This document shows, one piece after another, positions 1 through 8,106 of a stretch of 64,000 nt of DNA. The stretch covers positions 119,966 through 183,965 of the forward strand of contig CAJODL010000007.1 of assembly GCA_905233165.1 (NCBI GenBank), written 5' to 3'. The position numbers and the translations under genes are program-made. Within the stretch, counting starts at the first letter, position 1. Each line of letters opens with the position of its first letter. The notes beneath the pieces are model-generated. The model saw nothing but the letters and a program-made list of their open reading frames with translations. It did no database searches and was not told where the DNA came from. Origin of the DNA: an uncultured Prevotella sp. (GTDB lineage: Bacteria; Bacteroidota; Bacteroidia; Bacteroidales; Bacteroidaceae).

Positions 1-528
1 TTTACGACTCAGAAAGAGCTCCATCGCATTATGGATGTAAATTTCTTCGGAGCAGTAAACATCTCTCAGGCAGTTCTTCCTTATATGAGAAAAGAACGTA
101 GCGGAAGCATTATATTTGTCAGCAGTCTTATGGCTGTGTTCGCTATTCCTTTCCAAGCATTCTATAGCGCTTCCAAATTTGCTGTCAACGGCTATGCTAT
201 GGCATTGAGAAACGAGATGGCTCCATTCAACGTCAATATATCATGCATGCTCCCTGGAGATGTAAAGACAGGCTTTACTGGAGCTCGCGAAAAGAATGAA
301 AAGGGAATGGTTGAATATCCTGCTTTGCAGAAAGCTGTCAAAACAATGGAGAATGACGAGCAGAACGGTATGAAACCTGAGGACATTGCCAAGACCATCT
401 TCAAGATGGCTGAGACAAGTTGTCCTATGGCAATGTACACATCAGGATTCAAGTATCACCTCTTCCTATTACTCAACAAACTTGTACCCCAGACATTGGC
501 TTACAAGATAATATCCTTAATGTATTAA
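1..528 (+). CDS. Short-chain dehydrogenase/reductase, 5'-truncated by window edge
   Basis: The reading frame is open from base 1, so the Rossmann nucleotide-binding N-terminus lies outside the window. What remains shows the SDR active site: a Ser in a VSSLMA segment followed by YSASK (YxxxK), the catalytic Tyr-Lys pair. The proline/glycine loop MLPGDVKTGF that normally follows is also present. The C-terminus ends in a hydrophobic stretch, as in membrane-associated SDRs of the 3-ketodihydrosphingosine reductase type. That would fit sphingolipid-making Bacteroidales but is only a possibility. The stop codon TAA shares one base with the gpsA start, so the two genes are translationally coupled. 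Confidence 0.85.
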   Translation, partial: FTTQKELHRIMDVNFFGAVNISQAVLPYMRKERSGSIIFVSSLMAVFAIPFQAFYSASKFAVNGYAMALRNEMAPFNVNISCMLPGDVKTGFTGAREKNEKGMVEYPALQKAVKTMENDEQNGMKPEDIAKTIFKMAETSCPMAMYTSGFKYHLFLLLNKLVPQTLAYKIISLMY

Positions 529-1523
529 TGTTCGACTGCGGAAAAATAGCTATCGTAGGAGGCGGCAGCTGGGCAACGGCTATCGCAAAGATTATCGTTA
601 ATAACACCCATCATATCGGGTGGTACATGCGTCGTGATGACAGGATTAACGACTTTAAACGCTTAGAACACAATCCTGCATATCTTACGTCAGTTCATTT
701 CGATATCAACGAAATATATTTCACATCTGATATCAATGATATCGTAAAGAATTACGACACCCTCGTATTGGTAACTCCTTCCCCATACCTCAAGAATCAC
801 CTCCGCAAACTACGTGTTCCAATACGTGACAAATTTATTGTAACAGCCATCAAGGGTATTGTTCCAGATGAGAACCTCGTATGTTCTGAATACTTCCACG
901 AAGTCTTCGATGTACCTTACGACAATCTCGCTTGCATTGGTGGGCCCTCTCACGCAGAAGAGGTTGCCCTTGAGCGTCTGTCATATCTCACCGTTGCCTG
1001 CTCTGATAAGGAGAAAGCAGAATCCTTCACCAATGTTCTGAAGGGACGATATATCAAGACCAAGACCTCTTCCGACGTCATCGGCATAGAATATGGTTCT
1101 GTTCTTAAAAATGTGTATGCTATTGCTGCGGGCATCTGCGCTGGTTTGAAATATGGTGATAACTTTCAAGCCGTATTGATGTCAAATTCTCTTCAGGAGA
1201 TGTCACGCTTCCTTACCTGTGTACACCCTACACAACGTAAGATGGAAGATTCTGCATATATTGGTGACTTGTTGGTTACAGGCTATTCCAACTTCTCACG
1301 CAACAGAACCTTCGGTACTATGATTGGTAAGGGTTATTCCGTTAAGTCCGCACAAATGGAGATGGAAATGGTGGCAGAAGGATATTATGGTACGAAGTGT
1401 ATGAAAGAGATAAACCGCCACATGCATGTCAACATGCCTATCCTTGATGCCGTTTACAACATACTCTATGAACGCATCACGCCACAGGTAGAGATAAAAC
1501 TGCTTACCGACTCGTTTAGGTAA
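528..1523 (+). CDS. gpsA: Glycerol-3-phosphate dehydrogenase [NAD(P)+]
   Basis: Cytosolic enzyme that reduces dihydroxyacetone phosphate to sn-glycerol 3-phosphate, the backbone for phospholipids. It has 331 residues, the normal family length. The N-terminal dinucleotide-binding loop GGGSWATA is at residues 11-18, IKG at 108-110, GGPSHAEE at 138-145, and the catalytic lysine K194 lies in LKNVYAIAAGI. I place the start at the ATG overlapping the TAA of the SDR gene (TAATG). A longer open frame reaches back to base 420 but lies inside the SDR coding sequence and adds no family sequence. It converges on dnaX with a gap of about 50 bases and no clear hairpin terminator. Confidence 0.95.
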   Translation: MFDCGKIAIVGGGSWATAIAKIIVNNTHHIGWYMRRDDRINDFKRLEHNPAYLTSVHFDINEIYFTSDINDIVKNYDTLVLVTPSPYLKNHLRKLRVPIRDKFIVTAIKGIVPDENLVCSEYFHEVFDVPYDNLACIGGPSHAEEVALERLSYLTVACSDKEKAESFTNVLKGRYIKTKTSSDVIGIEYGSVLKNVYAIAAGICAGLKYGDNFQAVLMSNSLQEMSRFLTCVHPTQRKMEDSAYIGDLLVTGYSNFSRNRTFGTMIGKGYSVKSAQMEMEMVAEGYYGTKCMKEINRHMHVNMPILDAVYNILYERITPQVEIKLLTDSFR

Positions 1524-1575
1524 TTGAGCATTGAACATTATTCCTTCATTACTCTATCACTCCCCTATATTCGTC

Positions 1576-3309
1576 TCACCTTTCCAACTTCAGCCCCAAC
1601 TGCTTCTGCATCCTTGCAAAGGCAGGATTGGTTTCTACTATCTTGTCGAAGATTTCCTGAGGAGTGAGTTTCTTTACTATCTCCTCTTTTCTTGCCAGCC
1701 TTGTAGTAATTGTCAGTTTCCCGTTGTGCAGCAGCTTTGCAAGTTCATTCTGCACTCGTGGCAATATATTTTCCACATCGTCCTTCAACATGGTATTCTC
1801 GAATACAGCCTCAACCTTTGGCCATTCTACCATCTTGACGAGAACATTATGCATACGAGACGCTAATGCCACATCTTTTGCATCCTGAGCCATGTAGTTA
1901 CACATCCTCAGCCATTCTCTCTTAGCATCATCTTCTGTAAATTTTTCATTCTCATTGGCAGTCTCTCCCAATGAATACACCTCTTCCTTTCTCTCCTTCT
2001 TTGCTTTCAAAGAAGCGAAAGAACCTCCGAGTGAGTTAATGTTAAGTTTCTTTGGCTTTACGTCAGCAACCTTCTTTGGCTCTGCCGTAACGGTAGGCTT
2101 TACTGCAACAACACTTCTCTCTACACTCTTCTGCACCGTTCCCTGAGGGAGCGTGAGCAGGTTAAACAGGGATTTTAAACGCTTCTTAGGGCTACGCCCC
2201 GCGCTTTCCCCATCTTCCTCCTGTGTTATCTGGGCTACCTGTATCAGGGTCAGCTCCACAAGCAATCGTTTGTTACTGCTCTGCCTATAGCTGAGGTCAC
2301 ATTGGTTGAGCAACTTCAGGGCATTATATAAGAATTTCGGAGTACAACGTTTTGCCTGTTCAGCATATTTCTGGCGTTGTGCCTCACTTGTTTCTATCAG
2401 CTTTGTAGTCCTCTCGTCAGATGACATCAAAACGTTTCTCACATGCGAAGCAAGACCGTTTATCATCAGTCCTCCGTCAAAGCCATGCGAGAAGATATTG
2501 TTTACAATCAGCATCACCTCACTAACCTTATTTTCAAGCGCCAAATCAATAATCTTGAAATAATTGTCAGCATCGAGCATATTGAGGTCCTCCAACACCT
2601 TCTGACGTGTTATATTTCCCTGACAGAACGATGCAGCCTGATCGAATATTGACAACGCATCTCTCATTCCGCCATCAGCCTTCTCGGCAATCACATTCAG
2701 CGCCTCTTCCTCGTACGTAATGCCTTCATTCTTCGCTACATATTTCAGATGGTTCACCATATCCTGTACAGACATACGCTCAAAGTCATATATCTGACAA
2801 CGTGAAATGATTGTAGGCAATATCTTATGCTTTTCTGTTGTAGCAAGAATAAAGATGACATGTGCTGGCGGTTCTTCCAAAGTCTTCAGGAAGGCATTGA
2901 AAGCTGCTGTTGACAACATGTGCACCTCATCAATGATAAACACCTTATATTTACCTGTCTGAGGTGGTATATGCGTCTGTTCCATCAGGTTTTTGATTTG
3001 CTCTACGCCATTATTGGATGCAGCATCCAATTCGAAGATGTTCAGAGAACGTCCTTCTGCAAATGCCTTACAGCTTTCGCACTCTCCACAGGCATCTCCT
3101 GTAGCAGTTGGTGTAAGACAGTTTATCACCTTTGCAAAGATGCGGGCACATGTGGTCTTTCCTACTCCACGAGGTCCGCAGAACAGGTATGCATGAGCCA
3201 GTTTTCCGCTACTCACAGCATTCTTCAACGTTGTGGTCAGCGAACTCTGTCCAACCACGCTATCGAATGTCAGCGGACGATATTTTCTTGCTGATACTAT
3301 GTATTCCAT
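1576..3309 (-). CDS. dnaX: DNA polymerase III subunit gamma/tau
   Basis: Clamp-loader ATPase of the replisome. The AAA+ domain shows Walker A GPRGVGKTT (about residues 45-53), the zinc-binding cysteines C64, C74, C77 and C80, Walker B IIDEVH (125-130), the LEEPP segment (144-148) and sensor 1 followed by ISRCQ. Length is 577 aa. After about residue 370 there is a low-complexity Lys/Val/Pro linker and a C-terminal region expected to contact the polymerase. I see no obvious programmed-frameshift slippery run, so whether a short gamma form is made is unknown. It lies directly downstream of lysS, with the short gap occupied by 7-bp repeats, and is probably co-transcribed. Confidence 0.95.
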   Translation of the reverse strand: MEYIVSARKYRPLTFDSVVGQSSLTTTLKNAVSSGKLAHAYLFCGPRGVGKTTCARIFAKVINCLTPTATGDACGECESCKAFAEGRSLNIFELDAASNNGVEQIKNLMEQTHIPPQTGKYKVFIIDEVHMLSTAAFNAFLKTLEEPPAHVIFILATTEKHKILPTIISRCQIYDFERMSVQDMVNHLKYVAKNEGITYEEEALNVIAEKADGGMRDALSIFDQAASFCQGNITRQKVLEDLNMLDADNYFKIIDLALENKVSEVMLIVNNIFSHGFDGGLMINGLASHVRNVLMSSDERTTKLIETSEAQRQKYAEQAKRCTPKFLYNALKLLNQCDLSYRQSSNKRLLVELTLIQVAQITQEEDGESAGRSPKKRLKSLFNLLTLPQGTVQKSVERSVVAVKPTVTAEPKKVADVKPKKLNINSLGGSFASLKAKKERKEEVYSLGETANENEKFTEDDAKREWLRMCNYMAQDAKDVALASRMHNVLVKMVEWPKVEAVFENTMLKDDVENILPRVQNELAKLLHNGKLTITTRLARKEEIVKKLTPQEIFDKIVETNPAFARMQKQLGLKLER

Positions 3310-3316
3310 TGTATCT

Positions 3317-3344
3317 CTAAACCCTAAACTTTAAACTCTAAACT
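3317..3344. repeat. 7-bp tandem repeat block, four units
   Basis: Four consecutive heptamers (CTAAACC, CTAAACT, TTAAACT, CTAAACT) fill the gap between lysS and dnaX. The last unit lies inside lysS, and on the minus strand it supplies part of the final valine codon and the TAG stop. One of the heptamer blocks discussed under findings. Confidence 0.85.
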
Positions 3345-5071
3345 TTATTAGCTGCATCAATGTATGCCTGGAACTCCTCCACCTTTGGATTTTCCAATCC
3401 CAATTTAAATTTCTTGTTTACTCCGCACACATCCATCTGCAGCTTCTGTGCCTTCACATCCTTCAGGTCACTCAGCAGGTAGTAACCAGCCTTGTTGAAA
3501 AGTGGTATCCACTCTTTTGCCACACCAATTGCTGTCCATTCCTCTTCGCTTGCCTTTGGCTGCTTTGGTTCTGGCTTCATCTGTGGGAAGAAGAGCACCT
3601 CCTGTATGAATGCATTACCCGTCATCAGCATCACCAGTCGGTCGATACCGATGCCGATACCTGATGTTGGAGGCATACCATACTGCAGGGCACGCAAGAA
3701 GTCGTGGTCTATTATCATCGCCTCATCATCACCCTTGTCAGCAAGTTTCATCTGGTCAATGAAACGCTCTTCCTGATCTATTGGGTCGTTGAGCTCTGAA
3801 TAAGCATTTGCCAACTCCTTACCATTAACCATCAGCTCGAAACGTTCTGTCAAGCCAGCCTTTGAGCGGTGCATCTTTGTCAGAGGCGACATCTCAACAG
3901 GATAGTCAGTAATGAAGGTAGGCTGTATGAAGGTACCCTCACAGGTCTCGCCGAATATTTCGTCAATCAGCTTACCCTTACCCATTGTCTCGTCAACCTC
4001 TATCTCCAGTTTCTTTGCTACCTCACGCATTTCCTCCTCCGACATCTCCGAGAGGTCATAGCCAGTCTTTTCCTTTATAGCTTCCAAGATAGGCAGGCGG
4101 CGGAAAGGAGCCTTGAAAGAAATCACCTTGCCGTCAATCTCCGTCTCTGGCTTACCATTTACGGCAATACATATTTCCTCAAGCAGTTTTTCCGTAAATG
4201 ACATCATCCAGTTATAGTCCTTGTATGACACATACAGTTCCATACACGTAAACTCCGGATTATGGTTTTTGTCCATACCTTCATTACGGAAGTTCTTACC
4301 AATCTCATATACGCCTTCGAAGCCGCCCACGATGAGTCTCTTCAGATACAGCTCCGTTGCTATACGCATATACATTGGTATGTTCAGGGCATTAAAGTGT
4401 GTTATGAAAGGTCTTGCAGAAGCGCCACCGGCAATAGACTGCAGAGTTGGTGTCTCTACCTCTGTATATCCAGCATCGTCGAGCACCTTTCTGAGGGTTC
4501 TCAATACTGTAGCACGCTTCAGGAAGGTATCCTTCACACCCTCGTTAACCACCAAGTCAACATATCTCTGGCGATAACGCAGTTCCGGGTCATCGAACTT
4601 ATCATAAGCCACACCATCCTTATACTTTACTATAGGCAATGGCTTCAGCGACTTTGCCAGAACAGTCATCTCCTTGGCGTGAACAGATATCTCACCCATC
4701 TGGGTACGGAACACGAAACCCTTGATACCGATAAAGTCACCGATATCGAGCAGTTTCTTAAACACCTTATTATACAGTTCCTTGTCCTCGCCTGGGCAGA
4801 GGTCATCACGAGTGATATACACCTGTATGCGGCCCTTTGAATCCTGCAACTCTATGAAAGCAGCTTTACCCATGATGCGTTGTGACATCATACGACCAGC
4901 AATACATACATCACGCTGTGGAGCATCGTCCTTAAACTCCTTTATGATATCTGTTGAAAAAGCATCTGTTGGATACTCAGCTGCTGGATATGGGTCAATA
5001 CCCATGTTCCTCAACTCCTGTAGGCTCTCTCTACGACCTATCTCCTGTTCTGAAAGTTCTAATATATTCAT
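3338..5071 (-). CDS. lysS: Lysyl-tRNA synthetase, class II
   Basis: Charges tRNA-Lys. The N-terminal OB-fold anticodon-binding domain is followed by the class II core: motif 2 around FRNEGMDKNHNPEFT (about 261-275) and motif 3 GIGIGIDRLVMLMTG. Length is 577 aa against about 505 for the E. coli enzymes. The extra 70 or so C-terminal residues after motif 3 form a tail that I believe is usual in Bacteroidetes LysRS. The stop codon lies in a 7-bp repeat block. Expression is predicted from a strong Bacteroidetes promoter 24 bases upstream that is nearly identical to the tsaB promoter. dnaX follows on the same strand. Confidence 0.96.
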   Translation of the reverse strand: MNILELSEQEIGRRESLQELRNMGIDPYPAAEYPTDAFSTDIIKEFKDDAPQRDVCIAGRMMSQRIMGKAAFIELQDSKGRIQVYITRDDLCPGEDKELYNKVFKKLLDIGDFIGIKGFVFRTQMGEISVHAKEMTVLAKSLKPLPIVKYKDGVAYDKFDDPELRYRQRYVDLVVNEGVKDTFLKRATVLRTLRKVLDDAGYTEVETPTLQSIAGGASARPFITHFNALNIPMYMRIATELYLKRLIVGGFEGVYEIGKNFRNEGMDKNHNPEFTCMELYVSYKDYNWMMSFTEKLLEEICIAVNGKPETEIDGKVISFKAPFRRLPILEAIKEKTGYDLSEMSEEEMREVAKKLEIEVDETMGKGKLIDEIFGETCEGTFIQPTFITDYPVEMSPLTKMHRSKAGLTERFELMVNGKELANAYSELNDPIDQEERFIDQMKLADKGDDEAMIIDHDFLRALQYGMPPTSGIGIGIDRLVMLMTGNAFIQEVLFFPQMKPEPKQPKASEEEWTAIGVAKEWIPLFNKAGYYLLSDLKDVKAQKLQMDVCGVNKKFKLGLENPKVEEFQAYIDAANKV

Positions 5072-5094
5072 TACCTTATCATTTATTTTGAGTG

Positions 5095-5126
5095 CAAAGG
5101 TACGATTAAGTTATGAGAAATACAAA
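5095..5126 (-). promoter_or_regulatory. Bacteroidetes-type promoter of lysS-dnaX
   Basis: On the minus strand, a -33 TTTG (5126-5123) and a -7 TACCTTTG (5102-5095) are separated by 20 bases. The 36 bases covering both elements and the spacer match the tsaB promoter near 30 kb at 35 positions. Confidence 0.85.
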
Positions 5127-5180
5127 TAAAAAAACATTTTTTTGATTTTATTTCCATGACGAAGTACCTTCGACGAAGTC

Positions 5181-5226
5181 AAAGTACAAAAAAATAACGA
5201 AAACCAAAACTAAAACCAAAACTTTT
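5181..5226 (-). repeat. GTTTTS hexamer array, degenerate copy of the 8.05-kb promoter region
   Basis: Read on the minus strand, this AT-rich stretch consists of GTTTTG/GTTTTA/GTTTTC-type hexamers ending in GTTATTTTTTT and TACTTTG. The same arrangement precedes the PheC-like gene at 8035-8077 on the plus strand, where the -7 element is intact (TACCTTTG). Here the -7 lacks one base, so it is probably a non-functional copy. Confidence 0.55.
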
Positions 5227-5278
5227 CATGCTCAAAGGAGCTTTTGTGTGCAGAAAAGTAAAAATTTTTCGGATATTA

Positions 5279-5310
5279 TTTGGTAGTTATCGGGATTTTG
5301 CATACTTTTG
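5279..5310 (+). promoter_or_regulatory. Promoter of the AAA+ ATPase operon
   Basis: -33 TTTG (5279-5282), a 20-base spacer, and -7 TACTTTTG (5303-5310). Transcription would start near 5317, leaving an untranslated leader of about 360 nt before the ATG at 5677. Confidence 0.75.
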
Positions 5311-5316
5311 CAGCCG

Positions 5317-5676
5317 CTTAACGCAAAATTTTTATCACATAATCAAAACTGTTTAACAAAGAAAATGAAAGAAGTAACGACAACGATGTTATGCCGAGCG
5401 GTTATAAGACGAAGTTAACACTTTGACTTGTGACTCAACTGGTGCATTGCGTTCGTCGCTACCGATGCGTTCTTTGAGGCTCTGCCTCGAAAAACAAGAG
5501 CGTTCTTTGACCTATTGATACAGTTGTCCGATTATGTGATAGAGAAATCTCAATCGATGACTCTATAATTTTATTCCCAGACATTTGCATTACCGCAAGT
5601 GCCTGTAATACTCTCGTGTTTTATTGAGTTGACAATTGATAATTGACAATTGATAATTTAAACGTTAAATAGAATT
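5317..5676 (+). promoter_or_regulatory. Long structured 5' leader with a small upstream ORF
   Basis: The leader holds a possible 17-codon ORF (5365-5418). A GAGGC/GCCTC hairpin (5478-5489) lies between two copies of the 11-mer GCGTTCTTTGA (5467-5477 and 5500-5510). A stronger hairpin follows at 5578-5605: CAG plus CATTTGC pair with GCAAGTG plus CTG around loop ATTACC, with one A-C mismatch. CTCAAT (5549-5554) can pair with ATTGAG (5623-5628) to close a larger domain. Four 7-bp repeats precede the start codon. I do not recognise a named riboswitch; the structure is seen by hand pairing only. Confidence 0.45.
5629..5656. repeat. 7-bp tandem repeat block, four units
   Basis: TTGACAA and TTGATAA alternate twice, ending about 20 bases before the ATG of the AAA+ ATPase gene, within its leader. 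Confidence 0.85.
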
Positions 5677-7455
5677 ATGGAAAATATTTTTGATATTACA
5701 ACTACTGATTTTAGTTTATATAATGCGTTTTGCAAACAGACAAGAAGAACTTTTGGGACATTTTTACACACTCTTGCACAACAAGAAGACATTTATTCCA
5801 CCCACCTTACTGATTTCGGACCATATAAAGACACCCCTGTTGACTATTATGTCTTTTCCACTGGTAAAGAGATTGTCCTGCTGTTTGTGGAGAAATACAC
5901 TCTTAAGCAGGAGAAAATCGACAAGGCGAAAGGTACATTCTGCAGTTCATGTGTTGACGACCTGGTACCCATTATTGATGCTACCCGTTTCGTCAAGAGA
6001 AGAGTCGATGTCGTTGCTCCGGGAACAAAGGTACAAAGCATCATGCTGTCCGATCGCGAATGCTTTGCCGACCTGATGGAATGTATGGAAGACATCGAGT
6101 TTCCCTTCCACATCATCGACAACCTCCGCACCCTCAGCAAGAGGTCCATTGAGGTGAATGAACAACATGGAGAAAAGGGCAAAAGCCTAATGGACGCCGT
6201 AATACATTGCGACTGCATTCTCCCTGAAGAAGATGAAAACACAGTCATGAAAAGCTTTGACGATGACGATGATGAGGAGGATGACAAAGATGATGAGGAA
6301 GAGGAAGAGGAGGAGAAAGAAGAAGAAGCTCAAGATGATAAGGAAGACAACTTCGACAATGAACTTGATGAATTTATCAAGAGGATGGATGAATGTTCCC
6401 CATATTGCGGTCCCACTTCTTCAGAGGAAAATAATGATGACAATGATGAAAAGGAGGAGGATTACGACTTCGACCAAGCCCTCCAAGATTTCCTCGAACG
6501 CTCTGCGGAAGAGGATAGGAAAGAGAGACAAAGCCCCTTCTCCACCTCCCATAGTGATATTGAGATGAATGAAAACACTCATGTGAATGTGGAGATACTG
6601 CGTCTCAATCAGGAACCACAGCTTGCACTTCTGAAACTCGTGGGATGTGACGAGATAAAACGTCGCATGGACGAATTACTGTCGCTTGGCATCTATAACA
6701 ATCTCATGCGTAAGCACTTCCCTGACAGCAAGCAGCACGACATCTCCCTGCATAGCATCTTCTACGGTCGCCCAGGAACCGGCAAGACGACAGTTTGCAA
6801 GATTTACGGTGCCCTACTCCATCAAGCCGGCGTCCTTTCCTCCGGCCATGTCGTAGTATGCGACCGTGGCACCTTTATCGGTCCTCTCTGGGGTGATGAA
6901 GAGCGCGCCCTGCGAAAAGTGCTTGAGATAGCAAAGGGTGGAGTGCTGATGATTGACGAGGCATACCTGCTAAACGGCAAGAACGAGCGTGACCCGGGAA
7001 AACTCGTCATACAACTGCTGATGAACATCCTTGCAGACGAGAGTCAACGTGATATTGCTGTCGTACTGTGCGGATACAAAGAACCCATGAAGCAGCTTCT
7101 CGCTGTCAATCCGGGACTCGACTCACGATTTCCCAATAAGTTTGAGTTCCCTGACTTCAGTGTCGAAGACCTTCTTAGGATTACCCTGCGTCGCATCGAC
7201 GAGTACAATTATGAGTTCACCGACCAGGCGTGGGAAAAATACTGCGACATACTGAAAAAGGCCTACCAGCAGCGCGACCCCGACACATGGGGCAATGCCC
7301 GCTTTGTAGCCAATCAGTTAGACAGGATATACATACAGCACGCCGCCCGCTGCGTACACCATATCCCGAAAGACATCTCCGAGATGCGAACCATCACAGC
7401 AGATGACATCATGCCCATTGAAGTTCCCAAACCAAAAATGAAAATAGGATTCTGA
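5677..7455 (+). CDS. CbxX/CfxQ-type AAA+ ATPase with acidic linker
   Basis: 592-aa cytosolic protein. Residues 1-190 form a domain I do not recognise. Residues 195-225 are an almost uninterrupted Asp/Glu run, with further acidic sequence to about 285. The C-terminal half is an AAA+ module of the CbxX/CfxQ family: Walker A GRPGTGKTT (364-372), Walker B VLMIDEAY (423-430), a sensor in VVLCGYKEPM, and an arginine-finger LDSRFP (481-486). Family members remodel partner complexes such as Rubisco or type VII secretion components; no such partner is visible here, so the role is unknown. The next gene starts two bases after the stop and is the likely partner. Confidence 0.8.
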   Translation: MENIFDITTTDFSLYNAFCKQTRRTFGTFLHTLAQQEDIYSTHLTDFGPYKDTPVDYYVFSTGKEIVLLFVEKYTLKQEKIDKAKGTFCSSCVDDLVPIIDATRFVKRRVDVVAPGTKVQSIMLSDRECFADLMECMEDIEFPFHIIDNLRTLSKRSIEVNEQHGEKGKSLMDAVIHCDCILPEEDENTVMKSFDDDDDEEDDKDDEEEEEEEKEEEAQDDKEDNFDNELDEFIKRMDECSPYCGPTSSEENNDDNDEKEEDYDFDQALQDFLERSAEEDRKERQSPFSTSHSDIEMNENTHVNVEILRLNQEPQLALLKLVGCDEIKRRMDELLSLGIYNNLMRKHFPDSKQHDISLHSIFYGRPGTGKTTVCKIYGALLHQAGVLSSGHVVVCDRGTFIGPLWGDEERALRKVLEIAKGGVLMIDEAYLLNGKNERDPGKLVIQLLMNILADESQRDIAVVLCGYKEPMKQLLAVNPGLDSRFPNKFEFPDFSVEDLLRITLRRIDEYNYEFTDQAWEKYCDILKKAYQQRDPDTWGNARFVANQLDRIYIQHAARCVHHIPKDISEMRTITADDIMPIEVPKPKMKIGF

Positions 7456-7457
7456 TT

Positions 7458-8012
7458 ATGCGAAAAAGAAGTTCTTATTGCGTGTGCCATTGCACACCGA
7501 CAGATGGTATTACCCATATCGAAGCGCGTATGCTTCACGACATGATAAACCGTCAGATACATGCACTATTCAGCCTGAAAGACTGCCGCTGGAAGTATAA
7601 ACGCGGTTTGTATATGGGCGACCTGTGCGCCTCTTCAGGCCACCCCTGGTGGGCCATGAAAGTGTGGTGCCTCGCTATGGCCCTTATAATAGAAAAGGAC
7701 TATGACGACTGGATAAGTGAATGGATAAACCCCAAGTATGTCAGCATTCAGGGAGTGCTGTCCGAAGAAGAAAGCCTCATTCTGGCACGTCGTATCGACG
7801 ATTTGTGGCGTAAACTCGGACATCCCGAAAAGGTAGGTATGGAAGAAGTCGCCAAAGGCCAATATGACGACTTCTGGTATGAAAAATATGACTACGACCG
7901 CAACTGCTTCGCTGAAGATGAGGCAGAAGAGCGAGAGTACGAAGAATGCCAACAGACCGCCGCCCTGTTCCGTGAAGGACAAGGCGGCGATTGGTTAGAG
8001 GCAGTTTGTTAA
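7458..8012 (+). CDS. Hypothetical protein coupled to the AAA+ ATPase
   Basis: 184 aa, no family recognised. It begins with a Cys/His-rich segment (CVCHCTP near residue 8) and contains a Trp-rich middle (GHPWWAMKVWCLAMAL) and an acidic C-terminus with Tyr/Glu-rich stretches. No signal peptide or clear membrane span. The ATG is two bases downstream of the ATPase stop, which indicates one operon and probably a shared function. It could be a substrate or adaptor of the ATPase; this is inference from position. Confidence 0.65.
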   Translation: MRKRSSYCVCHCTPTDGITHIEARMLHDMINRQIHALFSLKDCRWKYKRGLYMGDLCASSGHPWWAMKVWCLAMALIIEKDYDDWISEWINPKYVSIQGVLSEEESLILARRIDDLWRKLGHPEKVGMEEVAKGQYDDFWYEKYDYDRNCFAEDEAEEREYEECQQTAALFREGQGGDWLEAVC

Positions 8013-8048
8013 AGATTAGAGGTTAGAGAAAAAAGTTTTCGTTTTCGT

Positions 8049-8077
8049 TTTGGTTTTCGTTATTTTTTTTACCTTTG
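8049..8077 (+). promoter_or_regulatory. Promoter of the PheC-like gene
   Basis: -33 TTTG (8049-8052), 17-base spacer, -7 TACCTTTG (8070-8077). The upstream GTTTTS hexamers are shared with the region at 5181-5226. The spacing is slightly shorter than in the other promoters here. Confidence 0.55.
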
Positions 8078-8106
8078 TACCCAAAAACAAAACCCATACA
8101 TTATAT

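Noticed and set aside
4262..4840. 192-codon plus-strand open frame inside lysS
   Set aside because: It lies wholly antisense to conserved class II synthetase motifs and shows no protein-like features.
5847..6287. Long minus-strand open frame opposite the acidic linker of the AAA+ ATPase
   Set aside because: Its Ser-rich translation is the complement of GAT/GAG/GAA codons of the Asp/Glu run. No ribosome-binding site, promoter or family match; it is a shadow.
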